Source: Chelatococcus asaccharovorans | GTDB lineage: Bacteria > Pseudomonadota > Alphaproteobacteria > Rhizobiales > Beijerinckiaceae | NCBI RefSeq assembly: GCF_003201475.1 | Contig: NZ_QJJK01000019.1 | Location: forward strand, 1 to 64,000 | DNA length: 64,000 nt | Reading direction: 5' to 3' | In this document: one piece after another, positions 7,298-15,876 of the stretch | Position numbering within the stretch: the stretch's first letter is position 1 | Layout of the letters: each line of letters starts with the position of its first letter | Made by a program: the position numbers and the translations under genes | The notes under the pieces: generated by a model | What the model saw: the letters and a program-made list of their open reading frames with translations, nothing else | Databases searched by the model: none | Told to the model about the DNA's origin: nothing

Positions 7298-8263
7298 TCA
7301 GAGATCCACGTCGACGGTGACGCCCTTCCTGACGGCGAGATCGACCGTGGCCGACGCGACCGCGAGATCCTGAAGACCGACGCCCGTTCCATCGAACAGG
7401 GTGATTTCCTCGGCACTCGTCCGCCCCGGATGGTCGCCGTTGATGACCGCGCCGATTTCGACGATGTCGTCGGCGGAGATCAGGCCCTTTGCGACGGCGT
7501 GCTGCGCTTCCCCGATGGTGACGGATTGCGCGATCTCGTCGGTAAACGCGGTCACTGCGGCGAACAGCTCGGCCTCGACCTCCTGCTTGCCCTTTGTGTC
7601 GGTGCCCATGCAGGCCAGATGGGTGCCCGGCCGGATCTGTGTCGCCTTCAGGATCGGCGCGAAGGAAGAGGTGATGGTGATGACTACGTCCGCCTGCCCG
7701 CCAAGCGTGTCGAGATCGACGGCCTCGAAGGGAGCGTCGCGTTCGGCGGCGACCTTGGCAAGCCGGTCAAGCGCGTCCGGATGAAGGTTCCATCCGACCA
7801 CCTTCTCGAACGGACGCTGGTCGAGGGCCGCGCGGAGCTGGAATGTCGACTGATGGCCCGCGCCGACCATGCCAAGTACCCTCGCGTCGGGCCGCGCGAG
7901 ATATTTGATCGAGACGGCAGACGCGGCGGCGGTGCGGAGCGCCGTCAGAAGATTGCCGCCGACGACCGCGCGGCATTTGCCGGTGTCGGCGTCGAACAGG
8001 AACACGGTCGACTGATGGTTCGTCAGTCCCTTGGCCATATTGTTCGGCCAGAAGCCGCCGGACTTGAGACCAAGCGCCAGGCTCTCGCGATCGAAGCCCG
8101 ACTTGAAGCCGTAGAGCGCGTCGGCATGGCCGATCGCCTCGCGGATCACCGGAAAATTGTAAGCCGACTTCTTCGCCATCGATGCGAAGACCTGCTCGAC
8201 CGCCGTGAAGCAATCCGACGCCGAGATCAGCCCGGCGATTTCGCGTTCGGGGACTATGAGCAT
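7298..8263 (-). CDS. bhcD: Iminosuccinate reductase (BhcD)
   Basis: A 321-residue ornithine cyclodeaminase/mu-crystallin family protein. It shows the Rossmann motif GAGHQST near residues 134-140, the substrate loop GFKSGFD near residue 52, GGNLLTALRTAAASA, ITSSFAPIL and CMGTDTKGKQE. In the beta-hydroxyaspartate cycle BhcD reduces iminosuccinate to L-aspartate with NADH, regenerating the amino donor for BhcA. It is the last gene of bhcABCD and has GGGAGG seven bases before its ATG. A second copy with the same opening and length lies at 56524-57489. The assignment rests on the whole operon as well as on the sequence. Confidence 0.92.
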   Translation of the reverse strand: MLIVPEREIAGLISASDCFTAVEQVFASMAKKSAYNFPVIREAIGHADALYGFKSGFDRESLALGLKSGGFWPNNMAKGLTNHQSTVFLFDADTGKCRAVVGGNLLTALRTAAASAVSIKYLARPDARVLGMVGAGHQSTFQLRAALDQRPFEKVVGWNLHPDALDRLAKVAAERDAPFEAVDLDTLGGQADVVITITSSFAPILKATQIRPGTHLACMGTDTKGKQEVEAELFAAVTAFTDEIAQSVTIGEAQHAVAKGLISADDIVEIGAVINGDHPGRTSAEEITLFDGTGVGLQDLAVASATVDLAVRKGVTVDVDL

Positions 8264-8289
8264 GAAAATTCCTCCCGAAAGTGTGGCAG

Positions 8290-8315
8290 CGGCCGGGGAG
8301 GAAAATCCCCGGCCG
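8290..8315 (-). other. Perfect 10-bp hairpin between bhcC and bhcD
   Basis: CGGCCGGGGA and its exact complement TCCCCGGCCG flank a six-base loop in the 75-base gap between bhcC and bhcD. No T-run follows on the coding strand, so it is not a classic terminator. It could stabilise or process the mRNA and set the ratio of BhcD to the upstream enzymes. Confidence 0.6.
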
Positions 8316-8338
8316 GGATGTCGCGCCGGCCGGCTGCG

Positions 8339-9502
8339 TCAGTATGCCTTGCCGCGGGCCGAGATCGGCCAGAGCGTCTCGACCTTGCCGTTGCGCACGC
8401 CGACATACCAGTCATGGACGTTGCAGGTCGGGTCGCAGTGGCCGGGCACGAGGCGCAGCTTCTCATTGATCTTCAGAACGCCGCCGAGATCCTCGACAAC
8501 GCCGTGCTCGTCCGAGCACTTGATGTATTTCACGTCGTCGCGGCCATAGACGAAGGGCAGACCGCTATCGACCGACTGGGCCTTGAGGCCGGCGTCGACG
8601 ACGGCGAGGGTCGGCTTGGCATGGCTCATGACAGAGGTGAGGATGAACAGCGCATTCTCCCATTCGCCCTGATCGATCCGCTTGCCGTCCTGGTCGTGGA
8701 TGCGGCCGTAATCCGCGTCCATGAAGGCGTAGGAGCCGCACTGGAGCTCGTTGTACACGCCCGATCCCGACTCGAAATAGTAGGAGCCCGTGCCGCCTCC
8801 CGAGACAAGCTCCGGCACGAGCCCCACCGCTTCCAATCCCTCGACGGCGTCTTTTACCTGCGCAATCGCAGCATCGAGTTTGGCCTTGCGGTCCTCATAT
8901 TTGTCTATGTGCTGCATCGCGCCCTGATAGGCCTGGATGCCGGTGAACTTGAGGCCCGGCGCGGCGTCGATCGCCTTGGCGATCTCGACCACTTCCGGCG
9001 TCGTCTTCACGCCGCATCGGCCGGCGCCGCAATCGATCTCGACGAAACATTCGAGCGTGGTGCCGTGCTTCTGCGCGGCGGCCGAGAGATCGGCGACGTT
9101 AGCCACATCGTCCACGCATACGATGATGCGGCTGCCAAGCTTCGGCAGACGGGCAAGGCGGTCGATCTTGGCCGGGTCGCGGACCTGGTTGGACACCAGA
9201 ACGTCCTTGATGCCGCCACGCACGAACACCTCGGCTTCCGAGACTTTCTGGCAGCAGACGCCGATGGCGCCGCCCAGCGTTTCCTGAAGCTTCAGCACGT
9301 CGACCGACTTGTGCATCTTGCCGTGGGCGCGGTGGCGCATGCCATGGGCCTTCGCGTAGTCGCCCATCTTCTTGATGTTGCGTTCCAGCGCATCGAGATC
9401 GAGGATCAGGCAAGGCGTCTGGATGTCCTTCTCGTCCATGCCCGGCAGGGCGGGAACATCGTATCCGACCTCGAGGCCAGCGAAATCTGTATGTGCGTTC
9501 AT
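8339..9502 (-). CDS. bhcC: Beta-hydroxyaspartate aldolase (BhcC)
   Basis: A 387-residue fold-type III PLP enzyme of the D-threonine aldolase/DSD1 family. The PLP lysine is expected at residue 62 in RAHGKMHKS, equivalent to the H-x-K-T-H-K motif of the family. The C-terminal metal site is seen in LVPGHCDPTCNVHDWY. BhcC condenses glycine and glyoxylate to (2R,3S)-beta-hydroxyaspartate. It starts 11 bases after bhcB, with GAGGAGAGGA before the ATG. The C-terminal half is almost repeated in the truncated copy at 57536-58087. Confidence 0.93.
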   Translation of the reverse strand: MNAHTDFAGLEVGYDVPALPGMDEKDIQTPCLILDLDALERNIKKMGDYAKAHGMRHRAHGKMHKSVDVLKLQETLGGAIGVCCQKVSEAEVFVRGGIKDVLVSNQVRDPAKIDRLARLPKLGSRIIVCVDDVANVADLSAAAQKHGTTLECFVEIDCGAGRCGVKTTPEVVEIAKAIDAAPGLKFTGIQAYQGAMQHIDKYEDRKAKLDAAIAQVKDAVEGLEAVGLVPELVSGGGTGSYYFESGSGVYNELQCGSYAFMDADYGRIHDQDGKRIDQGEWENALFILTSVMSHAKPTLAVVDAGLKAQSVDSGLPFVYGRDDVKYIKCSDEHGVVEDLGGVLKINEKLRLVPGHCDPTCNVHDWYVGVRNGKVETLWPISARGKAY

Positions 9503-9513
9503 GGTTCCTCTCC

Positions 9514-10461
9514 TCAGTTCCAGGGAAGCTTGTCGAGATCGACATTGCCACCGGTGATGATGACGCCGACGCGCTTGCCGGCGAACACGTCGCGGTTCTT
9601 CAGGATGGTCGCGAGCGGCACCGCGCTGGAGGGTTCCAGCACGACGCGCAGGTGCTTCCAGGCCAGCTTCATCGCATCGACGATCTCCTGGTCGGATGCG
9701 GTGTAGATCTCCGACACATGGTTCGACACGAAATGCCAGGTGAGTTCCTTGAGTGGAACCAAAAGGCCGTCGGCGATGGTCTTCGGCGCGTCATCAGCGA
9801 TGATGTAACCCGCCTTGAAGCTGCGGTAGGCGTCGTCGGCCTGCTCGGGCTCGGCCGCAATCACCTTGGTCTCCGGCGCCAGCGTCGAAAGCGTCAGGCA
9901 GGTTCCCGAGATCATGCCACCGCCGCCGATCGGAGCGACCACGAACTCAAGGCCGTCAGCCTGCTCCATGAACTCCTTGGCGCAGGTGCCCTGTCCCGCG
10001 ATCACGCGCGGATCGTTGTAGGGGTGGACGAAATCGCCCCCGGTCGCGGCCTGAACCTTGGCAAAGGTTTCCTCACGCGACGAGGTCGACGGCTCGCATT
10101 CGGTGATCTTGCCGCCATAGCGTCGCACCGTGTCTTTCTTCGCCTGCGGCGCGGTGCGGGGCATGACCACGTTGCACGGAATCCCACGCAGCATGGCCGC
10201 GTAGGACAGGCATGAGGCATGATTACCCGAAGAGTGCGTCGCCACGCCCTTGGCTGCCTGCGTTTCGTCCAGGCCGAACACAGCGTTGGTGGCGCCGCGC
10301 ACCTTGAAGGCGCCCGGCTCCTGAAGGTTCTCGCATTTGAAGAACAACTGCGCGCCGGTCAGCTCGTTGAGATAGTCCGACGTGCGGATCGGGGTCAGCC
10401 GGATATGCGGCCTGATCCGCTCATGGGCGGCGAGCATGTCCTCGTAGCTTGGGATAACCAT
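9514..10461 (-). CDS. bhcB: Beta-hydroxyaspartate dehydratase (BhcB)
   Basis: A 315-residue fold-type II PLP enzyme of the threonine/serine dehydratase family. The PLP lysine is K53 in EPGAFKVRGA, the phosphate-binding loop is SSGNHASC and the cofactor-binding glycine run is APIGGGGMISG. BhcB removes water from beta-hydroxyaspartate to give iminosuccinate. I favour the ATG at 10461 (MVIPSYEDML), which has GGAGG eight bases upstream. A second possible start at 10476 overlaps the bhcA stop as TGATG and would add five residues. Confidence 0.92.
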   Translation of the reverse strand: MVIPSYEDMLAAHERIRPHIRLTPIRTSDYLNELTGAQLFFKCENLQEPGAFKVRGATNAVFGLDETQAAKGVATHSSGNHASCLSYAAMLRGIPCNVVMPRTAPQAKKDTVRRYGGKITECEPSTSSREETFAKVQAATGGDFVHPYNDPRVIAGQGTCAKEFMEQADGLEFVVAPIGGGGMISGTCLTLSTLAPETKVIAAEPEQADDAYRSFKAGYIIADDAPKTIADGLLVPLKELTWHFVSNHVSEIYTASDQEIVDAMKLAWKHLRVVLEPSSAVPLATILKNRDVFAGKRVGVIITGGNVDLDKLPWN

Positions 10462-10475
10462 CTGCCTATCCTCCA

Positions 10476-11666
10476 TCACGCCGCCTTCTTCAGCGCGCTT
10501 CCCGCGCTGTGGCGATAATAGTCCTGAGCGGCCGCGACGCCGGAGCCGAGAGCGATCGGCAATCCGAGATCCGCCATGACCATTTCGGCCGTGGCGATGC
10601 CCGACAAGGCCATGACGTCCGTCAGGCTGCCGAGATGGCCGATGCGGAACACCTTGCCCGCGACATCGCCAAGGCCCGTGCCGAAGGCGACGCCATAGGC
10701 AGTGAGCGCATGGGCGACGATCTTGTTTGCATCGAAACCGTCCGGCGTGCGGATGGCGCTGACGCTGTCGGAGTAGAGTTCCGGGCGTGCCGCGCAGAGC
10801 CTGAGGCTCCAGGCGGAAACGGCGCGGCGGACACCCTCGGCAATGCGATGGTGGCGGGCGAAGACATTCTCCAGCCCTTCCTCCAGCAGCATATCGGTCG
10901 CCACTTTCAGGCCGTTCAGCAGGCCGACCGGGGGCGTGTAGGGGAAGCCGTTGGCAGCATACCCCTTCGCCATATCCCGGATGTCGAAGAAGGTACGCGG
11001 CAGCGTGGCGGACTCGACAGCCGCCAGCGCCTTCGGCGAAAAGCCGACGATGGCGAGGCCGGGCGGCAGCATGAAGCCCTTCTGCGAACCGGTGACGGCG
11101 ACGTCGACGCCCCATTCGTCCATGCGGAAATCGTAGCAGGCGATCGAGCTGACGCCGTCGACGAAGAGCAGGGCCGGGTGCCTCGCGTTGTCGAGCGCGC
11201 GGCGCACGGCCGCGATGTCGGAGCGAACGCCGGTCGCGGTCTCATTGTGTGTGGCAAGCACGACCTTGATCTCATAGGCGGTGTCGGCGGTCAGGATCTC
11301 CTCGAACCTGTCAGCTGGAACGCCCTCGCCCCATTCCTGCGTGACGACCTGCACGTCCAGCCCATGGCGCTGGCACATGTCGATCCAGCGGTGGCTGAAC
11401 ATGCCGTTGCGCGTCGCCAGAACCTTGTCGCCTGCCGACAGGACATTGGTGATCGCCGTCTCCCAACCGCCTGTACCGGTGGACGGAAAGACGAAGACCT
11501 CACCCTCGGCGGTCTTGAGAACCTTCTTCACCCCTTCAAGTGCGGAATGGAGGATCTTGCCGAATAGCGGGCTGCGATGATCTATCGTCGGCATGTCGAC
11601 GGCCTTGCGCAGCACCTCGGGGATGTTCGTCGGGCCGGGTATGAAAATCGGATTCTGCGTGCTCAT
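10476..11666 (-). CDS. bhcA: Aspartate-glyoxylate aminotransferase (BhcA)
   Basis: A 396-residue class V aminotransferase beginning with the family opening NPIFIPGPTNIPEVL. The PLP lysine is K196 in VTGSQKGFMLPPG and the cofactor aspartate is in LLFVDGVSSIACYD. BhcA transfers the amino group of aspartate to glyoxylate, giving glycine and oxaloacetate. It is the first gene of the operon, overlaps the next gene, and is divergent from bhcR. With BhcB, C and D the cycle converts two glyoxylate to one oxaloacetate without carbon loss. Confidence 0.93.
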   Translation of the reverse strand: MSTQNPIFIPGPTNIPEVLRKAVDMPTIDHRSPLFGKILHSALEGVKKVLKTAEGEVFVFPSTGTGGWETAITNVLSAGDKVLATRNGMFSHRWIDMCQRHGLDVQVVTQEWGEGVPADRFEEILTADTAYEIKVVLATHNETATGVRSDIAAVRRALDNARHPALLFVDGVSSIACYDFRMDEWGVDVAVTGSQKGFMLPPGLAIVGFSPKALAAVESATLPRTFFDIRDMAKGYAANGFPYTPPVGLLNGLKVATDMLLEEGLENVFARHHRIAEGVRRAVSAWSLRLCAARPELYSDSVSAIRTPDGFDANKIVAHALTAYGVAFGTGLGDVAGKVFRIGHLGSLTDVMALSGIATAEMVMADLGLPIALGSGVAAAQDYYRHSAGSALKKAA

Positions 11667-11864
11667 GGGACGTCTCCTCCTTGGGTGAGAAGACAGCTAT
11701 CACGGGCGGCAGGATTAGTAAATTTTTTTGAAATCGTTTTTCATAATCATCATAATTGTGAATTATACGCACATTGTCAGCATCTTAGATTTTTCTAGCA
11801 GATGCAAGTTGATTTCGTGAACGGAATTTTTCTATTGTAGCGTGAGCAAAAAGGCAGGATTCTG
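11667..11864. promoter_or_regulatory. Divergent bhcA-bhcR control region
   Basis: This AT-rich 198-base gap separates the two divergent units. It holds a perfect inverted repeat ATAATT-GTG-AATTAT at 11752-11766 in the middle, and weaker related stretches (TTTGAAATCG near 11730 and GATTTCGTGAACGGAATTTT near 11812). The drop in GC and the palindrome suggest the BhcR operator and both promoters. I cannot place the -35/-10 boxes with certainty. Confidence 0.55.
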
Positions 11865-12674
11865 ATGCAGCGACCTATCCGGAAACGTGGGCGCCCCAAG
11901 GGGTCGATCTCGGCGAAGCCGGCCATCGGCATCCAGGCCCTCGATCGCGGCCTCGATGTGCTGGAAGCGCTGGCTTCGCATGAAGGTGTTACGCTGACGG
12001 GGTTGGCTGATTATCTGGACCAGTCCCCGGCTACGATGCACCGGGTGCTCGCGACGCTCAAGCAACGTGGCTATGTCGAGGCGAACACGGAGCGGCAGGA
12101 GTGGTACGTCGGACCTGAAGCGTTCCGGCTTGGTTCGGCGTTTCTGCGCCGGACGAACCTTGTCGAGCGCAGCCGTTCAGTCATGCGTGATCTGATGATC
12201 AGGACGGGCGAGACCTCGAACCTCGGGATCGAGCGTGACGGCGATGTCCTGTTCGTGAGCCAGGTCGAAACACATGAGACGATCCGCGCCTTCTTCCCGC
12301 CGGGCATGCGCTCGCCGCTGCACGCTTCGGGTATCGGAAAAGCCCTTCTCAGCGCCTTCGACGACGACCGCCTCGAGGCTTTCCTGAAAACCGCGACCTT
12401 CACCCGCTTCACTGACAAGACGATGGTCAATGCCGAAGAATTGCGCGAGTCAATCAGGCTGACGCGGCGACGTGGCTATTCCGTCGACGATGAGGAGAGG
12501 ACCACGGGCATGCGGTGCGTGGCTGCCTCGATCGCCAACAGCTATGGAGAGGCCGTGGCTGGTATCTCCATATCCGGACCCACGATCAGAATGTCCGACG
12601 AGAAACTCCACGAGATCGGACGGCTGGTGGCTGCGGCCGCCGCAGAGGTTTCCGCAAGACTTGGGGCCAGATAG
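11865..12674 (+). CDS. bhcR: IclR-family regulator of the bhc operon (BhcR)
   Basis: A 269-residue IclR-type regulator with a basic N-terminal tail (KRGRPKG), a winged helix-turn-helix at roughly residues 25-85 (ALDRGLDVLEALASHEGVTL, QSPATMHRVLATLKQRGYV) and a C-terminal effector-binding domain (RSPLHASGIGKALLSAF, SVDDEERTTGMRCVAA, GEAVAGISISGP). In Paracoccus denitrificans the homologous BhcR senses glyoxylate and controls bhcABCD. Divergent position next to bhcA supports the same role here. Length and motifs are complete. Confidence 0.9.
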   Translation: MQRPIRKRGRPKGSISAKPAIGIQALDRGLDVLEALASHEGVTLTGLADYLDQSPATMHRVLATLKQRGYVEANTERQEWYVGPEAFRLGSAFLRRTNLVERSRSVMRDLMIRTGETSNLGIERDGDVLFVSQVETHETIRAFFPPGMRSPLHASGIGKALLSAFDDDRLEAFLKTATFTRFTDKTMVNAEELRESIRLTRRRGYSVDDEERTTGMRCVAASIANSYGEAVAGISISGPTIRMSDEKLHEIGRLVAAAAAEVSARLGAR

Positions 12675-12737
12675 CCCCGCCAGCCTTGGTTTGTGATGAC
12701 ATCGGCCCGTTCTGACTACGACACGGCCCATTTGCCT

Positions 12738-12975
12738 TCTATGCGTCCGAGGCAACAAGATCCTTCGCCTGATGCAGCGAGCGCGACCTGGGCCCACCGG
12801 TTGCCCAGTCCAGCAGCTCGACGGTATGAGCGCCCTGCCAGAGCTGGTTCGGCGCTGTCGTCTTGTCATGGAATTCGTCGGCGGCCTTAATGACGATGAA
12901 GGCCGGGCTGGTGATCAGGTCATGGGCCTTGAGCAGGCGATAGACCGAGGATTCCGAGACGAAGTAGCCCTTCGT
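12738..12975 (-). pseudogene. Fragment of an IS3-family OrfB transposase
   Basis: On the minus strand the stretch encodes GYFVSESSVYRLLKAHDLIT and then AFIVIKAADEFHDKTTAPNQ, a typical internal segment of IS3-family transposases just before the first catalytic aspartate, and then drifts into unrelated residues before a stop. It is cut at its 5' side by the left end of the IS21 element. No intact element remains. Confidence 0.8.
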
Positions 12976-13126
12976 GTGTCAATGACCGTGGAATCGGGAC
13001 CCCGTATTTTCGCGCAAAAGGAACCCCGGTTTTGGGTTGATGGAGGGCACGACGGTGAGCGCCCGATCAGGCGAAGCTGGTCGGGGTTGCACAGCCTGAT
13101 CGGGCGCGGCTCGTTTGCTTTCGGCT

Positions 13127-13861
13127 TTAGCTTTGAGAGCGGCTCTTGAAGCGCCAGGATTCGTTTCCGGTCTCGACGATCTCGCAGTGATGGGTAAGTC
13201 GATCGAGCAGCGCCGTGGTCATCTTGGCGTCGCCGAAGACGGTGGGCCATTCGCCGAACGCCAGGTTGGTGGTGATGATGACGCTGGTCCGCTCGTAGAG
13301 CTTCGAGACGAGATGGAAGAGCAACTGCCCGCCGGCCTGGGCGAAGGGCAGATAGCCGAGTTCGTCGAGCACGACGAAGTCGAGCCGGGTCAGGTGATCG
13401 GCAATGCGCCCCTGGCGGCCGGCACGGGTCTCGGTCTGCAGTCTGTTGACCAGGTCGACGACATTGAAGAAGCGGCCGCGCGCACCGTTGCGGATGAGCG
13501 CCCGGGCAATGGCGATGGCCAGATGGGATTTGCCCGTGCCGGTGCCGCCGACCAGGACGACGTTACGCTGATCGGCGACAAAGGCTCCGCCGGCAAGATC
13601 ACGGATCAGGCTCTCGTTGACGGGCGTGCCGGTGAAGTCGAAGTCATCGATGTCCTTGGCCAATGGCAGCTTGGCGACGGTGAGCTGGTATTTGATGGAG
13701 CGGGCCTGCTTCTCGGATATCTCGGCCTGCAGCAGATCGCCGACGATCTTCGGTGGTTCGTGCTGGCGCTTGATGGCGACGCCCATGATCTCGTCATAGG
13801 CTGATCGCATCCCGTAGAGCTTCAGCATGCCCATCAGTTCCAGAACCTCGGTGCGTTCCAT
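13127..13861 (-). CDS. istB: IS21-family helper ATPase IstB
   Basis: An AAA+ ATPase of 244 residues from the ATG at 13861 ([20 protein letters not shown]). The Walker A motif is [11 protein letters not shown], Walker B is [11 protein letters not shown], and sensor-like residues are in [13 protein letters not shown]. IstB assists the IstA transposase in target selection. The gene appears intact, although its partner istA is truncated. It overlaps the istA 3' end in another frame. Confidence 0.9.
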   Translation of the reverse strand: MERTEVLELMGMLKLYGMRSAYDEIMGVAIKRQHEPPKIVGDLLQAEISEKQARSIKYQLTVAKLPLAKDIDDFDFTGTPVNESLIRDLAGGAFVADQRNVVLVGGTGTGKSHLAIAIARALIRNGARGRFFNVVDLVNRLQTETRAGRQGRIADHLTRLDFVVLDELGYLPFAQAGGQLLFHLVSKLYERTSVIITTNLAFGEWPTVFGDAKMTTALLDRLTHHCEIVETGNESWRFKSRSQS

Positions 13862-14862
13862 GGCTGTTCGTCCTCCTGAGACTGTCATAGCGGGCGCAGT
13901 CGGCGATCGGCTCGTGAGCCAGCTTCAGCGCCTGGGGAATGGAAAGGATCGTGCCCGGCGCCGGGTCGCGGCGGCGGGCCAGGATGTTGAGGATCACCGC
14001 TGCCGACGAGACGCCGTGATCGAGCGCCTCCTGACAGGCCGCCTCGACCGCGTTCAATCCGTCGCTCAGCACACAGGTGAGGATCGACACCATCTGCCGG
14101 TCGCCGTCATCCACTGTCTTGAGCTTGCGACGCACCTTCTCCATGGCCGACGGCAGAACCCAGTTCTTGAACGGTGCGCCGTTGCGCAACCCGCCGGGTT
14201 TGCGGGCCAATACCGGGACGTAATGCCAAGGGTCGTAGATCACCTCGTTGCGGCCGAAGCAGCGGGCATGTTCGCCGACGACCACGCCGTCCTGGCGGAT
14301 GACGATGCGATCGGCATAGGCATGGATCTCGACCGGCCGGCCGACGGCGCTCGACAGCACCGAGTATTTGTTGTTGTCGAAGCGCACCGTGCAGGTCTTC
14401 GACACCGAGGCCGGGACACAGTGGAAGCCGTCGAAGCGTCCGGCATATGGAATGAAGCTGCCGCGCTCCTCCTCGAACACCTCCCAGATCGTGCGGCCGT
14501 CCTGTTCGGGATGCCGGTGCGCCTTGGCCCAGGAGACGCATTTGTCGGCCAGCCAGCCGTTCAGGTCCTCCAGCGTCTTGAAGCGCAGACGCGGCGTGAA
14601 GAAGCGTTCTCGTACCAGCCCGACCTGATTCTCGACCTGGCCCTTCTCCCAACCCGACGCCGGCGTACAGGCCTCCGGTTCGACAAGGTAATGACCGCAC
14701 ATCTGCGCGAAGCGGCGGTTGTAGCGGCGATCCCTGCCGATGAAGATCGCGTCAACCGCCGTCTTCATGTTGTCGTAGATACCGCGCGTGCACGCCCCGC
14801 GGAAGAAGGCGAACGCCCGGTCATGGGCGTCGAACACCATCTCCTGCGTCTCGCGCGGATAT
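13794..14862 (-). pseudogene. istA: IS21-family transposase IstA, 5' truncated
   Basis: The preserved part starts around RETQEMVFDAHDRAFAFF and includes YDNMKTAVDAIFIGRDRRYN and SGWEKGQVENQVGLVRERFF (region of the last catalytic glutamate) and continues to RYDSLRRT. The N-terminal helix-turn-helix and the first catalytic aspartate region are missing. The open frame continues beyond 14862 as translated antisense of a nitrilase fragment, which gives an arginine-rich nonsense extension, so it should not be read as one 437-residue protein. Confidence 0.85.
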
Positions 14863-15115
14863 CCCCCACTACGACACTCTGTTCCCGAACAAGGACGAGT
14901 GGGTGAACCCCGGCGATGCCGTGGTCTACAAGCCATTCGGCGGGATCGCCGCCGGGCCGATGCACCGGGAGAAAGGCATCCTGTATGCCGAGATCGACGT
15001 CTCCACCGCCCGGGCCTCGCGCCGGAAATTCGACGCCAGCGGCCACTACTCCCGCCCTGACGTGTTCTCGCTGACGGTTGACAGAAGCCAAAAGCGGCCA
15101 GTGTCATTTCGTTGA
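14858..15115 (+). pseudogene. C-terminal fragment of a nitrilase
   Basis: Eighty-five codons encode the end of an aliphatic/aromatic nitrilase: PHYDTLFPNKDEWVNPGD, VVYKPFGGIAAGPMHREKG, LYAEIDVSTARASRRKFDA and GHYSRPDVFSLTVDR. The catalytic Glu-Lys-Cys region lies upstream and has been lost; the fragment begins exactly where the truncated IS21 istA ends. A nitrile-hydrolysing gene once stood here, on the strand opposite the bhc operon. Confidence 0.85.
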
Positions 15116-15288
15116 TCGACAGAGGTCTGCTTCAAACCTCCAATGCCCGCCAACGATGGCTGTTCACGACAGACACAGAGCACAGGCCGCTCCCGTTATT
15201 AGGAATTGGAGAATCTATCTGCAAAGCGGATAGCAAGCGTGCAAACCAGCTCATTCAAAGGGCGGAGCCGGAGGTCCGCCCGAGCCGC

Positions 15289-15876
15289 TCAGCCAAGAGC
15301 GGCCATCTGGATTTCGGCCGCCTTGCGATCGACGGTTTGTCCAGGATTTTCGACGTGGCGTTCGAAGGGCTTCCAGGCTTCGCCGACGACCTCTTCGTAG
15401 GCGGCCACGACGCCTTCGGCGGCGCAGCGGAGCGCGTGGGCCTGAATGCCCATATCGGCGGCGAATTCGCGCTTGCGCTGGGCGGCGCTGTCGAAACCGA
15501 CTGAACCGTCGAGGTCCGAATCGCGGTCGTCGTTGGCGTTTCTGGCCGTGGCATCGCGGGCTTCCGAGACTGACCGGGAATAGAACTGACCGGCACCGTG
15601 GGCGGAACCGACATAGGAGCCGACGATCCGTTGGAGATGGATCTGCATGGCCCGTTCGCCGAGGCCTTCGTTCAAGGAGTCGGCCGTGTCGATGATGATC
15701 TTGCGATGGAGATCGCGGATGCCGTCGCTGTCGATGACGGGGAGGCCAAAGCTTTCGGAAATGAGCGATGCCTGGGCGCTGTCGGGACAGGCGAGGCGGA
15801 CCATTTCGAGGGAGGCGCCCTTGCGGAGCTGGACGACCTTGCTGGATTGACGGCTTGAACGAGCGGTTCTGGTCAT
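15289..15876 (-). CDS. Conserved plasmid protein of unknown function (copy 2)
   Basis: A 195-residue paralogue of the protein encoded at 5505-6086. The two agree over nearly their whole length, for example GLGERAMQIHLQRIVG, GSAHGAGQFYSR, GFDSAAQRKREFAADMG and the C-terminal QMAALG. Differences are concentrated in the N-terminal 15 residues and around residue 55-75. The ATG at 15876 has AGGA six bases upstream. No family is recognised; it may be a plasmid-maintenance or DNA-associated protein. Confidence 0.75.
   Translation of the reverse strand: MTRTARSSRQSSKVVQLRKGASLEMVRLACPDSAQASLISESFGLPVIDSDGIRDLHRKIIIDTADSLNEGLGERAMQIHLQRIVGSYVGSAHGAGQFYSRSVSEARDATARNANDDRDSDLDGSVGFDSAAQRKREFAADMGIQAHALRCAAEGVVAAYEEVVGEAWKPFERHVENPGQTVDRKAAEIQMAALG

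Larger units (their letters stand above)
12976..14862 (-). mobile_element. IS21-family element, istA 5' end missing
   Basis: The segment holds istB and the C-terminal two thirds of istA, both on the minus strand. The left end has repeated blocks typical of IS21 termini (GGAATCGGGACCCC and GGAACCCCGGTTTT near 12990-13035) and interrupts an IS3 fragment. The right side stops abruptly inside istA at about 14862, where a nitrilase tail on the other strand begins, so the right terminus and the istA start are gone. The element should be immobile. Confidence 0.85.

Noticed and set aside
7250-9706. An 818-codon plus-strand open frame
   Set aside because: It is the antisense of bhcD and bhcC. The encoded residues are rich in Arg, Asp and His with no family resemblance, while the minus strand encodes clear enzymes.
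9514-11115. bhcB read as a 533-residue protein
   Set aside because: The extra N-terminal residues are an alternative frame of bhcA; a ribosome binding site and the family start place the true start at 10461.
13794-15107. istA as a complete 437-residue protein
   Set aside because: The first 80 residues are antisense to a nitrilase fragment and lack IstA features.
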